From contig OZ345370.1 of the NCBI GenBank assembly GCA_977006965.1, forward strand, positions 248,001 through 312,000: a DNA stretch of 64,000 nucleotides, written 5' to 3'. Position 1 is the stretch's first letter. The number at the start of each line of letters is the position of its first letter. A program made the position numbers and the translations under genes. Below, in pieces: positions 41,175 to 53,457 of the stretch. This stretch comes from Phymatolithon calcareum. Taxonomy: Eukaryota; Rhodophyta; Florideophyceae; Hapalidiales. The notes beneath the pieces are model-generated. The model was given only the letters and a program-made list of their open reading frames with translations. It had not been told where the DNA came from and searched no databases.

Positions 41175-42186
41175 CTATATGAGAATATCTGTTCTGAGTT
41201 TTTTTGCAAGCGGAACATCGAGAGAAACAGGGGTCTTCTTAATGAGGAGCATTCGGGGTTTGATATGCATCTTCTTAAGATAGAAGCAGCCGACGATATT
41301 AAAGAACACTGTAACTTGCTCCTCTTGCACGAAATCGACCTCATGAAGTTGCGATCCCTGTTCATCTTGAACAAGAGGGGCAGGTGTAGCAAAGAACGAT
41401 GGGGGCTTTAAAAGAAGTGAAGTTGTTTCGGGTATTAAGAACTGAGAGTTCTTGTTTCTTGGCTTATACGGCGAAGCCGCATTGTTTGTAAACAGGAAAT
41501 TCGTGGCATTAGGTCCTATGTCATAGGAAAAAAACACATTATTGAGTAAGAGAGCTGTTGAGATATTGAATCGCGCTAGATTTCAAATAGTTACCTTGAG
41601 GTACTACATCAATTTCAGTTTCTGCAACTTTCATCAGACTCGACAGCTTAGCCATGTTCACGGGGTTTTTAAAAAGTGTGCAAAGATCAGAAAAAACTGT
41701 ATGCGCAGCATCAAGGTCGTCAGATGATAGATCAATGACAAGTCTGTATCGGTCAATTTTCGTAGCAGGATTCCTTTTCGATGAAAATTGGCTTGCAAAC
41801 AGTATGGCGTCAACTGCCTCGCCCTCGATCGATAAAAGTTTGAGTTGCAGAGTGTCCTTATCCACGAGATAAGCCTGCTGGTCACTTCTGGAGTCCCCGA
41901 AAACAAATTTGGACGTACGACTATCGAAGTCACATAGTTTCTCCGAAGTCATTTCGTTCAGTTTTTCCATGAAGAGATTCATATCAGAATGTGCAGTCGG
42001 CGAGTTGATGAGAGCAATGTTTTCGTCAGATACCGGGATCTTTTTCCCAAGGTTGGGCTTCGTCCAATTGTCATGCTGCTTTTTTTGAGCTTGTCCGACC
42101 CGAACATCTTTGTTTACTCTCTTTTGTGCCAGTTTCGGAGTGCTTGTGCTGCCTTGTGTGGCTCTGCCCTTTTTGGTGGTTTCCAT
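41175..42186 (-). CDS. Two-exon protein of unknown function in the Helitron neighbourhood
   Basis: Exons 42186-41595 and 41515-41175 (minus) give 310 aa; the intron (41594-41516, 79 bp) has GTAACT...GACATAG ends and restores the frame (PQ-GPNATNF). The N-terminus is basic and low-complexity (KKGRATQGS, KKQHDNWTKP), the middle mixed alpha/beta (RYRLVIDLSSDDLDAA, VFSDLCTLF), and the second exon has VTVFFNIVGCFYLKKMHIKPR, strand-rich, loosely like an OB fold. Helitrons of other eukaryotes carry single-strand DNA-binding (RPA-like) accessory genes, and base composition matches the Helitron 2.6 kb away, but homology is not established. It is divergent from the Helitron ORF. Confidence 0.5.
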
Positions 42187-42323
42187 GGCGGGGATATGTT
42201 TGTTCAGATGTTCCTACATAAGCGGGGAAGAGGCAATTTATACTCTAATTCCTGTTCATAATGCACCGGCGCTTTAATCTCGGTGCTCTGATGGAACCCA
42301 ATAGAGACGTAGCTGAACTACGC

Positions 42324-42379
42324 TGCGTACCCAAACTCTCACAGTATACTTCAAGTGCACACGAGAGTTTGGTGACGCA
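42324..42379. repeat. Interrupted 15-bp hairpin
   Basis: TGCGT (42324-42328) + CCAAACTCTC (42331-42340) pair with GAGAGTTTGG (42363-42372) + ACGCA (42375-42379), with a 2-by-2 internal mismatch and a 22-base loop. It lies just upstream of the two-exon gene and might mark an element end. Confidence 0.6.
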
Positions 42380-42846
42380 GGATACTACCCACCGCGAAAA
42401 TGCACTTGATCAGAAAATCATATGGTCGCTGTAAAAATCTCGGCCCCAATTGTCGAAGTGATCACTGTGAAGGAGCAGTCTCACGTGAAACTCAGATTAG
42501 ATCGCTGCATCCACATTCATTACATAAGTAATCTTTAGAAACTAGGATGGAAACTGCTGATAGCAGTTTCCATAGTAGACAAGAACAATGGCAGTATAGA
42601 GGGACTAGAGCTTCACTACCATTGCTTTTTCACTCCAAGAATCAGATTGCTAGACTCGTGTAATTGTGTACGATTCACGTAATTTCCGAAACATTTATTT
42701 CTCTAGGCACACCTTCAGGGATAGGACAAGTCGATACTTTCTGTCTCGCACGCTTCTAGATCAGAATAGTGAGCGAGAGTAGCGACACGTGGCAGGTATT
42801 CAACTCTAGTATTTCATATCACTCTATCTCGTTAATGGTTTTTTAT

Positions 42847-43800
42847 GAGCATCTTCCCCAAGTCTGACAGATTCATGGTGTAGAAAATCGATTCTGCACG
42901 TATTATGTAGTGGGATCTCCTGAGTCCGATGTCAAACTTGAGACAGTAGGTTCCCCTCCAAAGGGCCATTTGTTCAATACTCTTCTGGTTCGTTTGTTTT
43001 TCGCTCCTGAACTGGAAACTATAGCTTGTGCGAGAAAAATAAGGAGAATAAAATGAATATTTTTATATCTAAGGGCGAATATAGTCGCGCGGTCTTCTTG
43101 AGATGACGATGCAGGGCACGAGCATTTTCCCCAAGTCCGGCAGATTCATGGTGTAAAAAATCGATTCTGCGTGTATTGTGTAGTGGGATCCCCTGAGTCT
43201 GATGTCAAGTTTGAGCTTGTAGGCTCCCCTTCAAAGGGCCTCTTGTTCAATACTCTTCTGGTTCTTTTGTTTTCCGCTCCTGAATTGGAAACTATAGGTT
43301 GTGCGAGAAAAATAAGGAGAATAAAATGGATATTTTTATATCTAACGGCGAATATAGTCACGCGGTCTTCTTGAGGGCCACGAGCATCTTCCCCAAGTCC
43401 GACAGATCCATGGTGTAAAAAATCTATTCTGCATGTATTATGTAGTGAGATCCCCTGAGTCCGATGTCAAACATGAGCTTGCAGGTTCTCCTTCAAAGGG
43501 CCACTTGTTCAATACTCTTCTGGTTCCTTTGTTTTCCGTTCCTGAACTGGAAAATATAGCTTGTGCGAGAAAAATAAGGAGAATAAAATGGATATTTTTA
43601 TATCTAAGGCGAATATTGTCGCGCGCTCTTCTTGAGATGAAGATGCAGGGCACGAGCATCTTCCCCAAGTTCAGCAGATTCATGGTGTAAAAGATCCCTT
43701 CTGTATGTATGTATACTGTGATCGCCCAAACCTGAGCCAGCAGGATCCCCTTTAAAGGATCATTTGTTCAATACTCTACTGGTTCTTGTACCAATAAAGT
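42847..43800 (+). repeat. Tandem array, about 270-bp unit, 3.5 copies
   Basis: Units start at GAGCATCTTCCCCAAGT near 42849, 43120, 43383 and 43658. Each contains GATTCATGGTGTA, GGGATCYCCTGAGTC, AAAGGGCC, TGTTCAATACTCTTCTGGTT and AAAATAAGGAGAATAAAATG. The last copy degenerates after about 140 bp. No conserved ORF across units. It lies between the two-exon gene and the Helitron. Confidence 0.85.
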
Positions 43801-44789
43801 GGCCAGGAGTCCTTCGTGTATCTCCTCCTATCATACAGCCTGCTTTATTCATTTGCTCATAATAAGAGGCGTTTGCTTTTTTTGCGTTACCATAAGCAGG
43901 TATATGTCCACGAAGAGAAACAATCTCCTCCAGAAGTGATTGTTCGTGAGCTGAGGGCCTGGGGGTATCCGATGAGTGCAATAGTATATTTTCAAGCGGT
44001 ATCTCGCCATATTTTCTGATTCACGTGCAACCTGTTCAACAGGTATTTATGTATTGTTAAGACTCCACTTCAGACCCGAGTAAGAACCACTCCGCGCTAC
44101 CTGGCCCCATCACATCTGCACTCGTCCTCAGCTGTCAGGATCACTGAAACCTTCTCGCGAGACCGACTATCTACGCGAAAAACACTTTTGTCTGTTGGCT
44201 TCTAGCCCAAGCGCAGTCTTTTCTCACACAATCACAAATTGCAATTTCGTGTACTGTTCACGTCAGAAAGCGAGAACCTGGCTGTGGAGATTGAGAAAGA
44301 GATTTATCTATTTGAGAAAAGACTAGACAGAGAAAACACTGTGAATATATTGAACAAAGAAAACGATTAAGAGTTTGTAACAACTGAAACAACAAATTAT
44401 ATTGGACAAGCTTAAATAACTCATAATCGTTCAAAAGACTAACAGTTTGAAAAACTTCACAATATAATCAAGCTCTACACAAACAAGTCATAATACATCT
44501 TAAAGTTTCGAAAACAATTTCTCAAATAATCAGCTGATTGCTAATTGGAACACATTCTTGACAAAATCCTTAAAATATTTAATCGTTTTCTAAAAACGTT
44601 CAATAAGTCTCACTTAAAATAGTCACATATTTGAGTATTATCAATTAAGCGTTTAGCATTGTACCTAAAAAAACTTCCTTATGGGAAGAACAAAACAAAA
44701 CAGAGGAAGGATAACGAAAACGTGAGAAAAAATACCCAAAAAATATTCGAATTCTACCTCGTCCAGAAATTGTTTCTTCGAAGAGCCAC
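43801..44789. other. AT-rich, no gene
   Basis: Strongly AT-rich leader upstream of the Helitron ORF (ends in poly-A/T tracts around 44400-44750). No domain recognised. The left end of the Helitron should lie here or further left; no unambiguous TC terminus can be picked. Confidence 0.4.
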
Positions 44790-45677
44790 ATGAGGCTGGA
44801 CTGTGACTCCATTTCGGCAGTAAAAGCACCCATTCTCATTTCTCCTAGACCTAAGTCTATGAATCGGTTTAGTAAAAGTCCGGTTCCCGAGCTGATAGTC
44901 CCGTGTGATGTCGAAATCGCTACATCACGCACTAAAGGAAAAAAGATTCAAAATGAAGCGGGAAATGCCAGAATTGAGAGCTTCGACATAGAGGATACAC
45001 AGATATCAGATCTCCAACTTCTAATGACAGCAGAAGAATTAGAAGAAATTGAACAGAATGCACTATTTGTACCGGTGACAGAAGAAAGAAAATGTGAAAT
45101 TTACGATGAGTGTAGAGCGAAGTTAATTGGACCCTTCATGAATCGGAAAGTATGTGCATTGTGTGACTCATGGATACGAGAAGATAAATGTCCACTTCGA
45201 AAAAATACTGAAAACCTTTTTTCAAGGTGTAAATGCCGTCTTTCGCCTTCTTCTGAGATCCCAATTGGACTAATTAGCTTTTATGATGTCGCAATGTATA
45301 TTCCAGAGCTAAGAAATACTCTTCTATCCAAAAAGGGAGTAGAAAAAGACCCCAATATTGAAGCACAATTCAGGCTTCGAATATGTGAGGAATGTTTCAA
45401 CTCATTATCACGCGGGACCATAAATGAAAGCAGAAACCCCCTAGACTATCTATTGCAAACGGTTTTGCGATAGGACAGCTCCCAAATTCTCTTAGAGATG
45501 TCACCGTACCAGAAAGACGACTTACATCCCTTACATCGATAAAAGGGCATACGGTTGTGTCCAGTGGAGGGAAGCATAAGCTCATTAAAAGCCATTTTCT
45601 TATATTTTCCTCTCAACCTGATGTCATAAAGGAGGGAATTAATCAACTTCTTCAAGACAAAGATAAGTTCAAATCCT
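44790..45677 (+). pseudogene. Helitron N-terminal cysteine-rich (DUF6570-like) region
   Basis: Frame 44790-45473 has paired cysteines (CALCDSWIREDKC, RICEECFNSL) as in Helitron N-terminal domains, then the reading passes to another frame near 45455: NGFAIGQLPNSLRDVTVPER, GHTVVSSGGKHKLIKSHFLI. The NGF-x-G-x-LP motif marks the family. A one-base shift separates the two and a further shift near 45680 leads to the Rep frame. Confidence 0.65.
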
Positions 45678-48600
45678 ATGACGGAGGCCCAAAAACGAGT
45701 AACAATGAGAAGATTTGAAGCTAGAAGGAAAAAAATGAATGAACTTCTTCAATTTTACATGCAGAACAACTTATTATATAAATCGCTAGAGAAAAATAGT
45801 AAGGAAGTAATTAAACTGAAGAGAATATCTTCATTACCGCAATCAGAGTTAGATAACGTCAATGTTGTATACCATATCGAAAACAAAATTGCATCTGAAG
45901 AAATAACAAAAAATCAGAGTAATATTCGTAGACACACAGTATTCGACACTGTTCAAACTTCGGATGAAGAGACAATGATTGATCAGAATGCCTCTCTTTT
46001 TACTACCGAAGCAGCAACAGAACCCATTACGACATTGAAAATGGCCACAGCCCAAGTCATAGATGGGCAGCAAGCAGGAAAGTTTTTACCAGCAAGTTCT
46101 ACAAACTTTTTTGGTTCTCTATTCCCTCACCTATTCCCATTTGGATATGGACATCCAGATACCCCTATAAAGGTAAGCGTTAGCATGCAGGAATGTATTA
46201 AACATTACTTAAATCTATCGAGCAGACGATTTGCTCAAGATGAAACTTTTCCACTTGTCGCATTTGATATCTTCTCACGAAAAAGAGCGATGTCTCATAT
46301 TTCATTAACATGTAGATTGAACCCTCAGGAAATTGGTCTAATGAGCGAAATCAGTTCGTCTCATCTTGCCGCACAGCTCGATCAGGAAGCTAGAAAAAGA
46401 GAAGCACTCCGAAACGGTCATGGTTTCGTTGAAACCACGAAACGCAAACCTGGCAAAGCACTTCTTCGTCGCGTGCAAATTGTTTTAGGGAAGTCATTTG
46501 CAAGAAATGAAGAGAGAAAAATATATCAAAGGAAATCATGGAATATGGCAGCTAAATATCATGGAGCTGCTATGTTCATTACTGTAACGCCAAACGAAAA
46601 TGGTAATGCGTCAGTAGCGTTCTTTTCCGGAGACATTACTAAGGAAAATTTAGCAAGTATATGTGAGAACGACATTCCTTCCAATGCATCCCGAATAGAA
46701 ATAGCTGGAAGAGACCCTGTGGCATGCGATTTGTTTTTCACCAACATGCTAGAGATTCTGATAGGATCTATGATTGGGTTCGATATGAAGACAAAGCTTC
46801 CTCGAAAGAATGGAGGTCTTTTCGGAATTCCACTTGCGTTTCTGGGCGGTATAGAGAGTCAAGGAAAAGGAACTTTACATATACACTTAATTGTGTTTTT
46901 AGCTGGTTTCCCCAAAGATCCAGATGAGATTTTATATCGAATAAGAACAGATAGAGAATTTGAAAATCGACTCTACTCTTTTTTCGACTCCTCAATAAGC
47001 TCTAGAACCCTAGAAACAGAGGAAGCATCCCGCTGTCCCATATGTGGAGCTAAAGGGACAATTGAATCTCAGAAAATAGATAAAATAGCCTACAATAATA
47101 TACTACAATTAGAAAAACCTCCTCCAACTTCAAAATGCAATAATTGTGTAAGTTTATTTGGTGGAGATGAGCTTGTGCGTAATTACACCAAGCAGATGAA
47201 AACAGAGTTGATCAAAAACAGTTCTGGGAATCTCATACAGCATCACACATTAGAGCAGTCGTATTTTGGGGTTTCAGATTTCGTATCAAAATCTTAGAGA
47301 CAAATTGATAATGAGGTTGCAATCAAAGCAGCTGGTCCTACTATACCTCACCTACCTGTCTGCAAATCATCGGACGACGAGTTTCTTGCTCATAAGATAT
47401 TCCTCATAGACCTGTTGCTACTTAACCAAAATCATAGGCGGAAACATGTCTCAAGCTGTTTTAAGAAAAGTTCGAACAGTAAGGATGGATGTTGCAGATA
47501 TAACTTCCCCCGATTGGTTAAGCTGTTAACGGAAATGGATACGTTTGGGATAATCACTGGGAAGCGCACTATTGGGAGTGAGTACATCAACTCCTTCAAC
47601 TTAATAATGCTTCAAGTTTTTAGATCGAATCATGATGTCCGGTTCCTTCTTTGCTGTGCTCATGAAATATACTACACAATTAAGTATGTTGTTAAAAACC
47701 AAAATTTAATCGACAGTATAGCTGCGATCACTATTGCTTCTTATACAAGACGTTTGGAGCGGGAGAAACGCATTAAAAAAGATATTTCTAAAACTCAATC
47801 TGTTTATGGGCGAATTGCGTCAATTGCCTACGCCAGATCAGAGATGGTAGAAGTTGGAGCAGTAACGGCAGTACATTATTTGCTGCATGGCACAACCTTT
47901 GTGAGCTCCCATGAATTTCAAAGCTTGCACTTAGGAAGACATTTGAATGAATTAGATGAGATAGAAGATGATTTGGGAATTATTCCTTATGGAAAAGCTT
48001 ACATTGCATTTAACGTAACATCAAACTACACGAAGAGGCCCTTAGAAGTAGAAAAAGAATCCCTTTACGACTATTCAGAAAGTTTTGTTTTGTCTAAAGA
48101 TATTCCAAAAAATATTAACAGTAACCCAAATTGTTTGCGTCTTCATCCTGATCATCATTTTTTTGCCACGAAAGTAGTTAAGCGACGGAAGGTTAATGTA
48201 ATTGCAGCTATTATTGGTCCTAGAATCCCGCATTTATACAATATAACAGAGGAAGATATGGAAAAATATTCAAAAACATCTCTTGTGCTTTTCAAGCCAT
48301 ACAGGACAAAACATGATCTTCTACAGCACTTTAAAACTTACACAGAAGCATTTGCAAAATTTAAGGAAATGAGACTTTACGAGTTCTCTCAAGCGAAGAA
48401 AATACTTTTTAGTATGCAACAGTACTATGCGGGCAAACGTAGAGCACAAGAAATGAGAGATGAACAAATGAGAATATTAGAGCAAAACAATGAGGATTCA
48501 GATTTCGAAAAGTACGATGAGTGTGATAATACAGTACTCTTAACAGATGAAGATGAAGTTGAAGCACAAGCTGACTGTTCAATTGACGATATGGGAAACA

Positions 48601-49688
48601 TTTGTACTTATATAAACCCAAACATGTTGCGAAATATATTGGAAGGAGTAGTTGAAAATCTCAACTTGTCTAAAGTGGATTCTACCAGCGAAAAAGATCG
48701 ACACTCCTGCTCCACTGAAGGAATGAGATCCACTGTAAGTAGACCCATCCACAAACATTATATCTACCATTGTGAATCTATTAGATGCTGGCCTACCCAC
48801 CCAGATCAATTGATTCACAAATTTAAATCTGGATTGACTCCAAACGATGTACAAAATGCAATCAAAAACCTACGAATATCTAATGACGCTGTTCAGAATA
48901 ATCATATTGCAAGCAGAAATATATATCCGGAATCTCCTGAAAGAGAAACTATTGTTCGCCTCCTAGAAGACGCAGTTCGTACTAAATTAAAATATGAGAA
49001 TCATCAACAATATGGAGACTTCACTGAAAAAATTGCCTCACTGCTTAATCCATCACTTGCACAAGTCTCAAGTCGATTTAATCTCAACGAGAGGAAAGAT
49101 ATTTCTTTCAGAATAGCGGGAAGCTATTTATTAGACTCCTTTAAAAGATCGTTACTTCTATTACCCCCTGGAAAACCCCTTCGTTTGCATCTGTCTGGAG
49201 AAGGAGGAACTGGAAAATCAAGAGTAGTAGAAGCACTTCGTTTTCTATCCAACGGCTGGGGAAAGCCAGATGCTATAGTCACACTGGCTCCCACAGGTAT
49301 TGCAGCTGTACAGATAAGCGGAGAAACAGTCCATTCAAAACTTAAAATTTTTCAGAACAAAAAGCCAACACTAGCACAACTGGAGGAGTGGTCTAAAGTT
49401 TTCATGATTATCTGGGACGAGATTAGCATGACTGGTCAATCACTATTTGCTAAGGCCATGAAAAAAATTAAAACTTTCCTTGGTACACAAACGGATTGTG
49501 ATCCAAGAGTTCATATCGTTACTGCTGGGGATTTTGCACAACTTCCTCCATGTTTTGAAAAATATATTTTTTCTGCGCCTGCTCGTGAGGAAACTAATTA
49601 TGCTGCTTCTACAGCTCAAGAAATGTGTAATTCCAATTGTAATATACGCACAACTTACTCAACTAACCAGAACTTAAAAAGCAAATAA
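45678..49688 (+). pseudogene. Helitron Rep (HUH) and helicase N-terminal half, one in-frame TAG
   Basis: A single frame runs from 45678 to 49688 with only one interruption, TAG at 47295-47297. It shows LFPHLFPFGYGHP (Helitron_like_N start), AMFITVTPNENGNASVAFFSG, the HUH metal site GKGTLHIHLIVFL, and the tyrosine motif EIYYTIKYVVK with both candidate catalytic tyrosines, which nick and join DNA during rolling-circle transposition. Two zinc-knuckle-like CxxC pairs lie between (CPICGAKG, CNNC). The helicase starts at about 49140 with the P-loop LSGEGGTGKSRVVEALRF, then VTLAPTGIAAVQISGETVHS, WDEISMTGQSLF and AGDFAQLPP. The frame is lost after 49.6 kb. Catalytic residues are intact, so the stop may be recent. 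Confidence 0.85.
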
Positions 49689-49704
49689 CATCACAGGATA
49701 TCAC

Positions 49705-50685
49705 TTGTAGCAGTCATTTAAAATTGTTATAAAACTTACTGAGAATATGAGGCACAAATCTGATCCCTCATATGGTCTATTTCTCAACAGACTAAGAAAA
49801 GGCAATCAAACTGTGCTTGATTTCGAAGTTCTGAACAGCAGATACTTAGATCCATGTAATTTAACTTCAAAAGTACAGAAAGAGTTCCGTGACCAACAGG
49901 AGAAAAGTACCACGTTTCCTATCGCTGTTCAGGGAAACATCAGCAGACACTCGATTAACTGGCTTAGTACTGCGGAAATATCTAAAAACACTTCAGGGGT
50001 AGGTGTTCCTATCATTTGCCCGGCAACATTTAGTCCGGCAAAGAGAGGAACAAAACCAACACCAGACGAACTAACTGAACTATTCAGACTTGATGATAAT
50101 AAACTTGAAAGGCTTTCTCCATTGCTGCCACTTATTCCCGGTATGCCTGTATATTTGACACATAACATCAATCCAACAGTAGGTCTAGCAAACGGCTCAA
50201 CAGGCTTTGTCGTTGGTTGTCAGTTTCCGAAAGAAACAGTTTTCAATTCCATATTAATTAAGGGAGCCCCAATGAAGATATCATCTTCTCTTCCGGAAAT
50301 TTTATATGTGACTTTCGATCAATTAAAATCAAATAAAAGATTTCCGGGAGTTCCAGAATTCTACCCAGAAAATACTATTCCTATACTCCCCCATGCACTT
50401 GTATTAAGGGTCAGTTGCTTGATTAACAGAAGTTTTAGTGTTAAAATGACCCAAATACCATTGTCGCCATCTTTTGCGGCTACAACATACAAACTTCAGG
50501 GATTAACTTGCGATGCAATTATATCATATATATTCAATGAAGCGGGGAAGCAGTCAACATCTCTTTACGTATTGGCATCTCGTGTAAAAACAATAAAGGT
50601 TTATTTTTGTGCCGAAAACTCACAACTAAGGACTTTCATTTTTTCAGACCATCGAAAGAAGTTCTTGCGGAAGAGGAAAGGCTAG
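49705..50685 (+). pseudogene. Helitron PIF1-like helicase, C-terminal half
   Basis: Continues the helicase in another frame: KIVIKLTENMRHKSDPSYG, FLNRLRKGNQTVLDFEVLNSR, LIPGMPVYLTHNINPTVGLANG, PLSPSFAATTYKLQGLTCDA and YVLASRVKT (motifs IV-VI). The join to the first half near 49.6-49.75 kb is a frame change; a small intron ending at TTGTAG (about 49711) was tried but no donor keeps the frame. Confidence 0.8.
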
Positions 50686-51683
50686 AAAATCTGTGTGAAC
50701 TGACGTTAGAGAATTATTTTAAAGGAAATATTCTTCCCGATGTGGCGAACAAATATTTCAAAATTGCACATCCTATCAAAAAGAGAAAAAGTGAAGACAT
50801 TGAAATTGATCTTTATCCTCCTAAAAAGAAGGAAAAATCCATAATATTGCGAAGTAATCTTTCACCAGTGATTCCCAATTGTACAGTTAATATAAATGAA
50901 TCAGATCTAGTACTCTCGCGTTTTAATATACTTCTACCTCACTTCAATTCAAATGCAGTGCAAAGAATGTATAAATCATACCTGCTGTCAATTAAAAATA
51001 ATTTAAGTGCTCCAGCTCTTTCATTTAGAGCTTTCCAAAACCTTGATGTGAACCCTCATGCAACACTTTGGAATATTGTAGATGTTCCTGGTGATGGAAA
51101 CTGCTGGCTCTATGCTACAATTTTTTCCATTTATTGCTGCACATTACGTTTAGGAAACGGTGTATGGTTAGATCCACAGGACTGTAGAAATAAATTAGCT
51201 TCTTTTCTTCACCATGTATCAAATCAAGATAAATTGACAAGAGTTTGTTTCCTACGAAATATGAATCTATATGGTTCCCGAAGAGGAGTTTCTATCCAAC
51301 AACTATCTACATCTCTCAATTATGGAAACTCTCTACACATGATATCATCAATTCTGAAGATTGGAACTCCAAATTCATGCTTATGGGCGGGTGATACTGG
51401 TGATGAATTGAATTTACTCTCCGTCATACTCAATCAATCAATAATAGCTTACACTGCTTCATTTACGCGACCAAGCCGACCTGTAACAGAACTAAAGTCC
51501 ACTATTGGATTTTTAACCCCTAGTTCCGTATACAGTCCTTATCCAAACATCTCAATTGGACAGCCTGTAGTTCCATTCAAAATTCCAATACTTTTTACAG
51601 GGGGAAACCATTTTCAAGACCTTATCCCACCTTCAAACTTTGATTTATTTTCATTACCAACTTGGAATTTTTCCTCTACCTAG
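50607..51683 (+). CDS. Helitron C-terminal OTU-like cysteine protease
   Basis: 358-codon frame overlapping the end of the helicase frame. Residues from about 15 (FRPSKEVLAEEERLENL) are the natural continuation of the helicase, so this is the C-terminus of the polyprotein after another frame break near 50.61 kb. The OTU signature is DVPGDGNCWLYATIF (catalytic Asp and Cys) and, about 165 residues later, GGNHFQDLIP (catalytic His). The linker is basic (KKRKSEDIEIDLYPPKKKEK). OTU domains are deubiquitinase-like; their role in Helentrons is not settled. Confidence 0.8.
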   Translation: MCRKLTTKDFHFFRPSKEVLAEEERLENLCELTLENYFKGNILPDVANKYFKIAHPIKKRKSEDIEIDLYPPKKKEKSIILRSNLSPVIPNCTVNINESDLVLSRFNILLPHFNSNAVQRMYKSYLLSIKNNLSAPALSFRAFQNLDVNPHATLWNIVDVPGDGNCWLYATIFSIYCCTLRLGNGVWLDPQDCRNKLASFLHHVSNQDKLTRVCFLRNMNLYGSRRGVSIQQLSTSLNYGNSLHMISSILKIGTPNSCLWAGDTGDELNLLSVILNQSIIAYTASFTRPSRPVTELKSTIGFLTPSSVYSPYPNISIGQPVVPFKIPILFTGGNHFQDLIPPSNFDLFSLPTWNFSST

Positions 51684-53457
51684 TTCTATGCGTCTGATGG
51701 GACTGATATTATGAGATTCGATCTTAGTCTGGAAAGTGTTCTGCAATACTTCTTTTCCGATCGACTAATCCTCTATGCTTTTTTTCAGCTGGTTAACTTT
51801 TTTCAGTTACAACTTCTCTCATTCGTCTTCTTGCTTCTTTGCAATTTTGGTGTACCTGTTTCAAAGTTATTTGAAGAAATGTTTGTACCGGAAGTCCCGA
51901 TGTTCTATCTGTAAAAACTTCATCAATCGCCTTCAAAACTTTGATGCCCAATCGCCAACAAGAGCAGGTATATTTCTGGACTGAACGTTGCTCTCATTTG
52001 CAAACAGTCTCGGTAATCACATACAAGCTAGGACAATTAATATCATCATAAAACATATATAATGAGTGGTGATCTGAAAACAGTGCAATAGATTCTGAAC
52101 CAAAGTGCAATTTAACCTCCAGTTTGGTAACTAGTCATCTTTACAATAAAATTCATTATTTCGAAAAAAAATATTCATACGTGGCTCAAAAACATCCAAG
52201 ATACCGTAGACAAAATCCAAATGGGAGATGTACCGCTATCTATTCGGAAAGTTATAATTGCAACAGAGCCCCGGTATATCACAGAACAGAAGTCACTCGG
52301 AAGAAGAATTAACCAGTCCTGGAAAGAAGTGCCCGGTGCAGGATTCGTGTCCTGCCCAGTCCATGTTTTGGGAAAGCAGAGAAGATTACGGCTCAATTTT
52401 GTAGTACAATGTGAGACGACATTCTCAAAAGCATGTCGACCTCTGTAGGGTTCTGGAATTCTCAGGATAGGAAAGAAAATAAACTATCTTTCGTTCTGAA
52501 AAATTTCCTACGGTGCTCCGAGTTTTCCAAAATCACCAATCTCTTTCAAAAGTACGAAGAACTTATCAGTGTTTCAGACAGACACATTTCACAACGTGAT
52601 GTATGAAATTCGCAGTGTAACAGGTTAGGCAAGATGAACCGCAATGTAGACACACTCAGCCAAAAAGGAAACGACAGGAACGTAAGTTTAAGATAAGAAC
52701 CATATCAAGTAGGAAACTATGTCATTGGAATTTTCTTTGCACAGTCGCGGTAAAACAGATGCGAAAATTAGAGAGAGATTAGTTCTGAAAACAGTGTACA
52801 TGTTCTAGACTTTTAAGCATAGGTCCGCATTCCACCGTCATTACCAGTAAATTTGATCTTTGATTTTCGATTACTGCAGCAATTTGCCGGTCATACTATC
52901 TCCCATTACATTGAAGTCTGAGATCGACCAAACTCTGAAAAATATTTTAAACCTCATGTCCAAGAAGAGTCTTCCCATTACTCAAAAAGAGATATTTTCC
53001 TTCACATTCTTTGCCAAAATGTAGACTTTGGACGTCAGGTCGTACTTAAAATTTCCTCGTGTATATGGCCACACTTGTGTCATTGCATATGGCATGTTGA
53101 CGTAATTTTTAACAGACTACGTTTCTGTCACTAAAATTTAATCTTATTTCGTGAGGCCTGTTGGTCAATTGTTACGTGAATGTGGTGTGGATTTTGTTTA
53201 ACGACATCTGATTCTATTCAAATTTTTCCTGTTACTAGTCTTTACTCCTTTTTTGTACAGGTCTACATGAGACGTTCTCTTCCCCGATTTTCATAATATT
53301 CATTTATACTTTCAGGTAATCATAGTACAGACCACATAAATTGTTTCTTCAAGTTTTCTGTACTTTTTCAGTCTTCCTTCTTTTCTAACACACAACTCTC
53401 TGACCAGATTCAATGTTTTTCGTTGCCATTTGTCGCAGGATTGTTGATCGATTTGAA
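51684..53457. other. AT-rich, no gene recognised
   Basis: Downstream of the OTU stop; should contain the right end of the Helitron, but no CTRR-preceding hairpin stands out. Short frames at 51711-51984 are hydrophobic and low-complexity. Confidence 0.4.

Larger units (their letters stand above)
44790..51683 (+). mobile_element. Helitron/Helentron-like element (Rep, PIF1-like helicase, OTU), decayed
   Basis: Collinear coding blocks: N-terminal cysteine-rich segment, Rep with HUH motif, superfamily 1 helicase and OTU protease. The C-terminal OTU is typical of the Helentron/Helitron2 branch of rolling-circle transposons. At least four reading-frame breaks and one TAG interrupt the chain, so it is recently dead or partly spliced. 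Terminal hairpin and TC/CTRR ends were not found. Coordinates cover only the coding part. Confidence 0.85.

Noticed and set aside
49600-49750. Intron joining the two helicase halves
   Set aside because: TTGTAG near 49711 is a fair acceptor, but no GT donor in the preceding 110 bp restores the frame without a stop, so a frameshift is the simpler reading.
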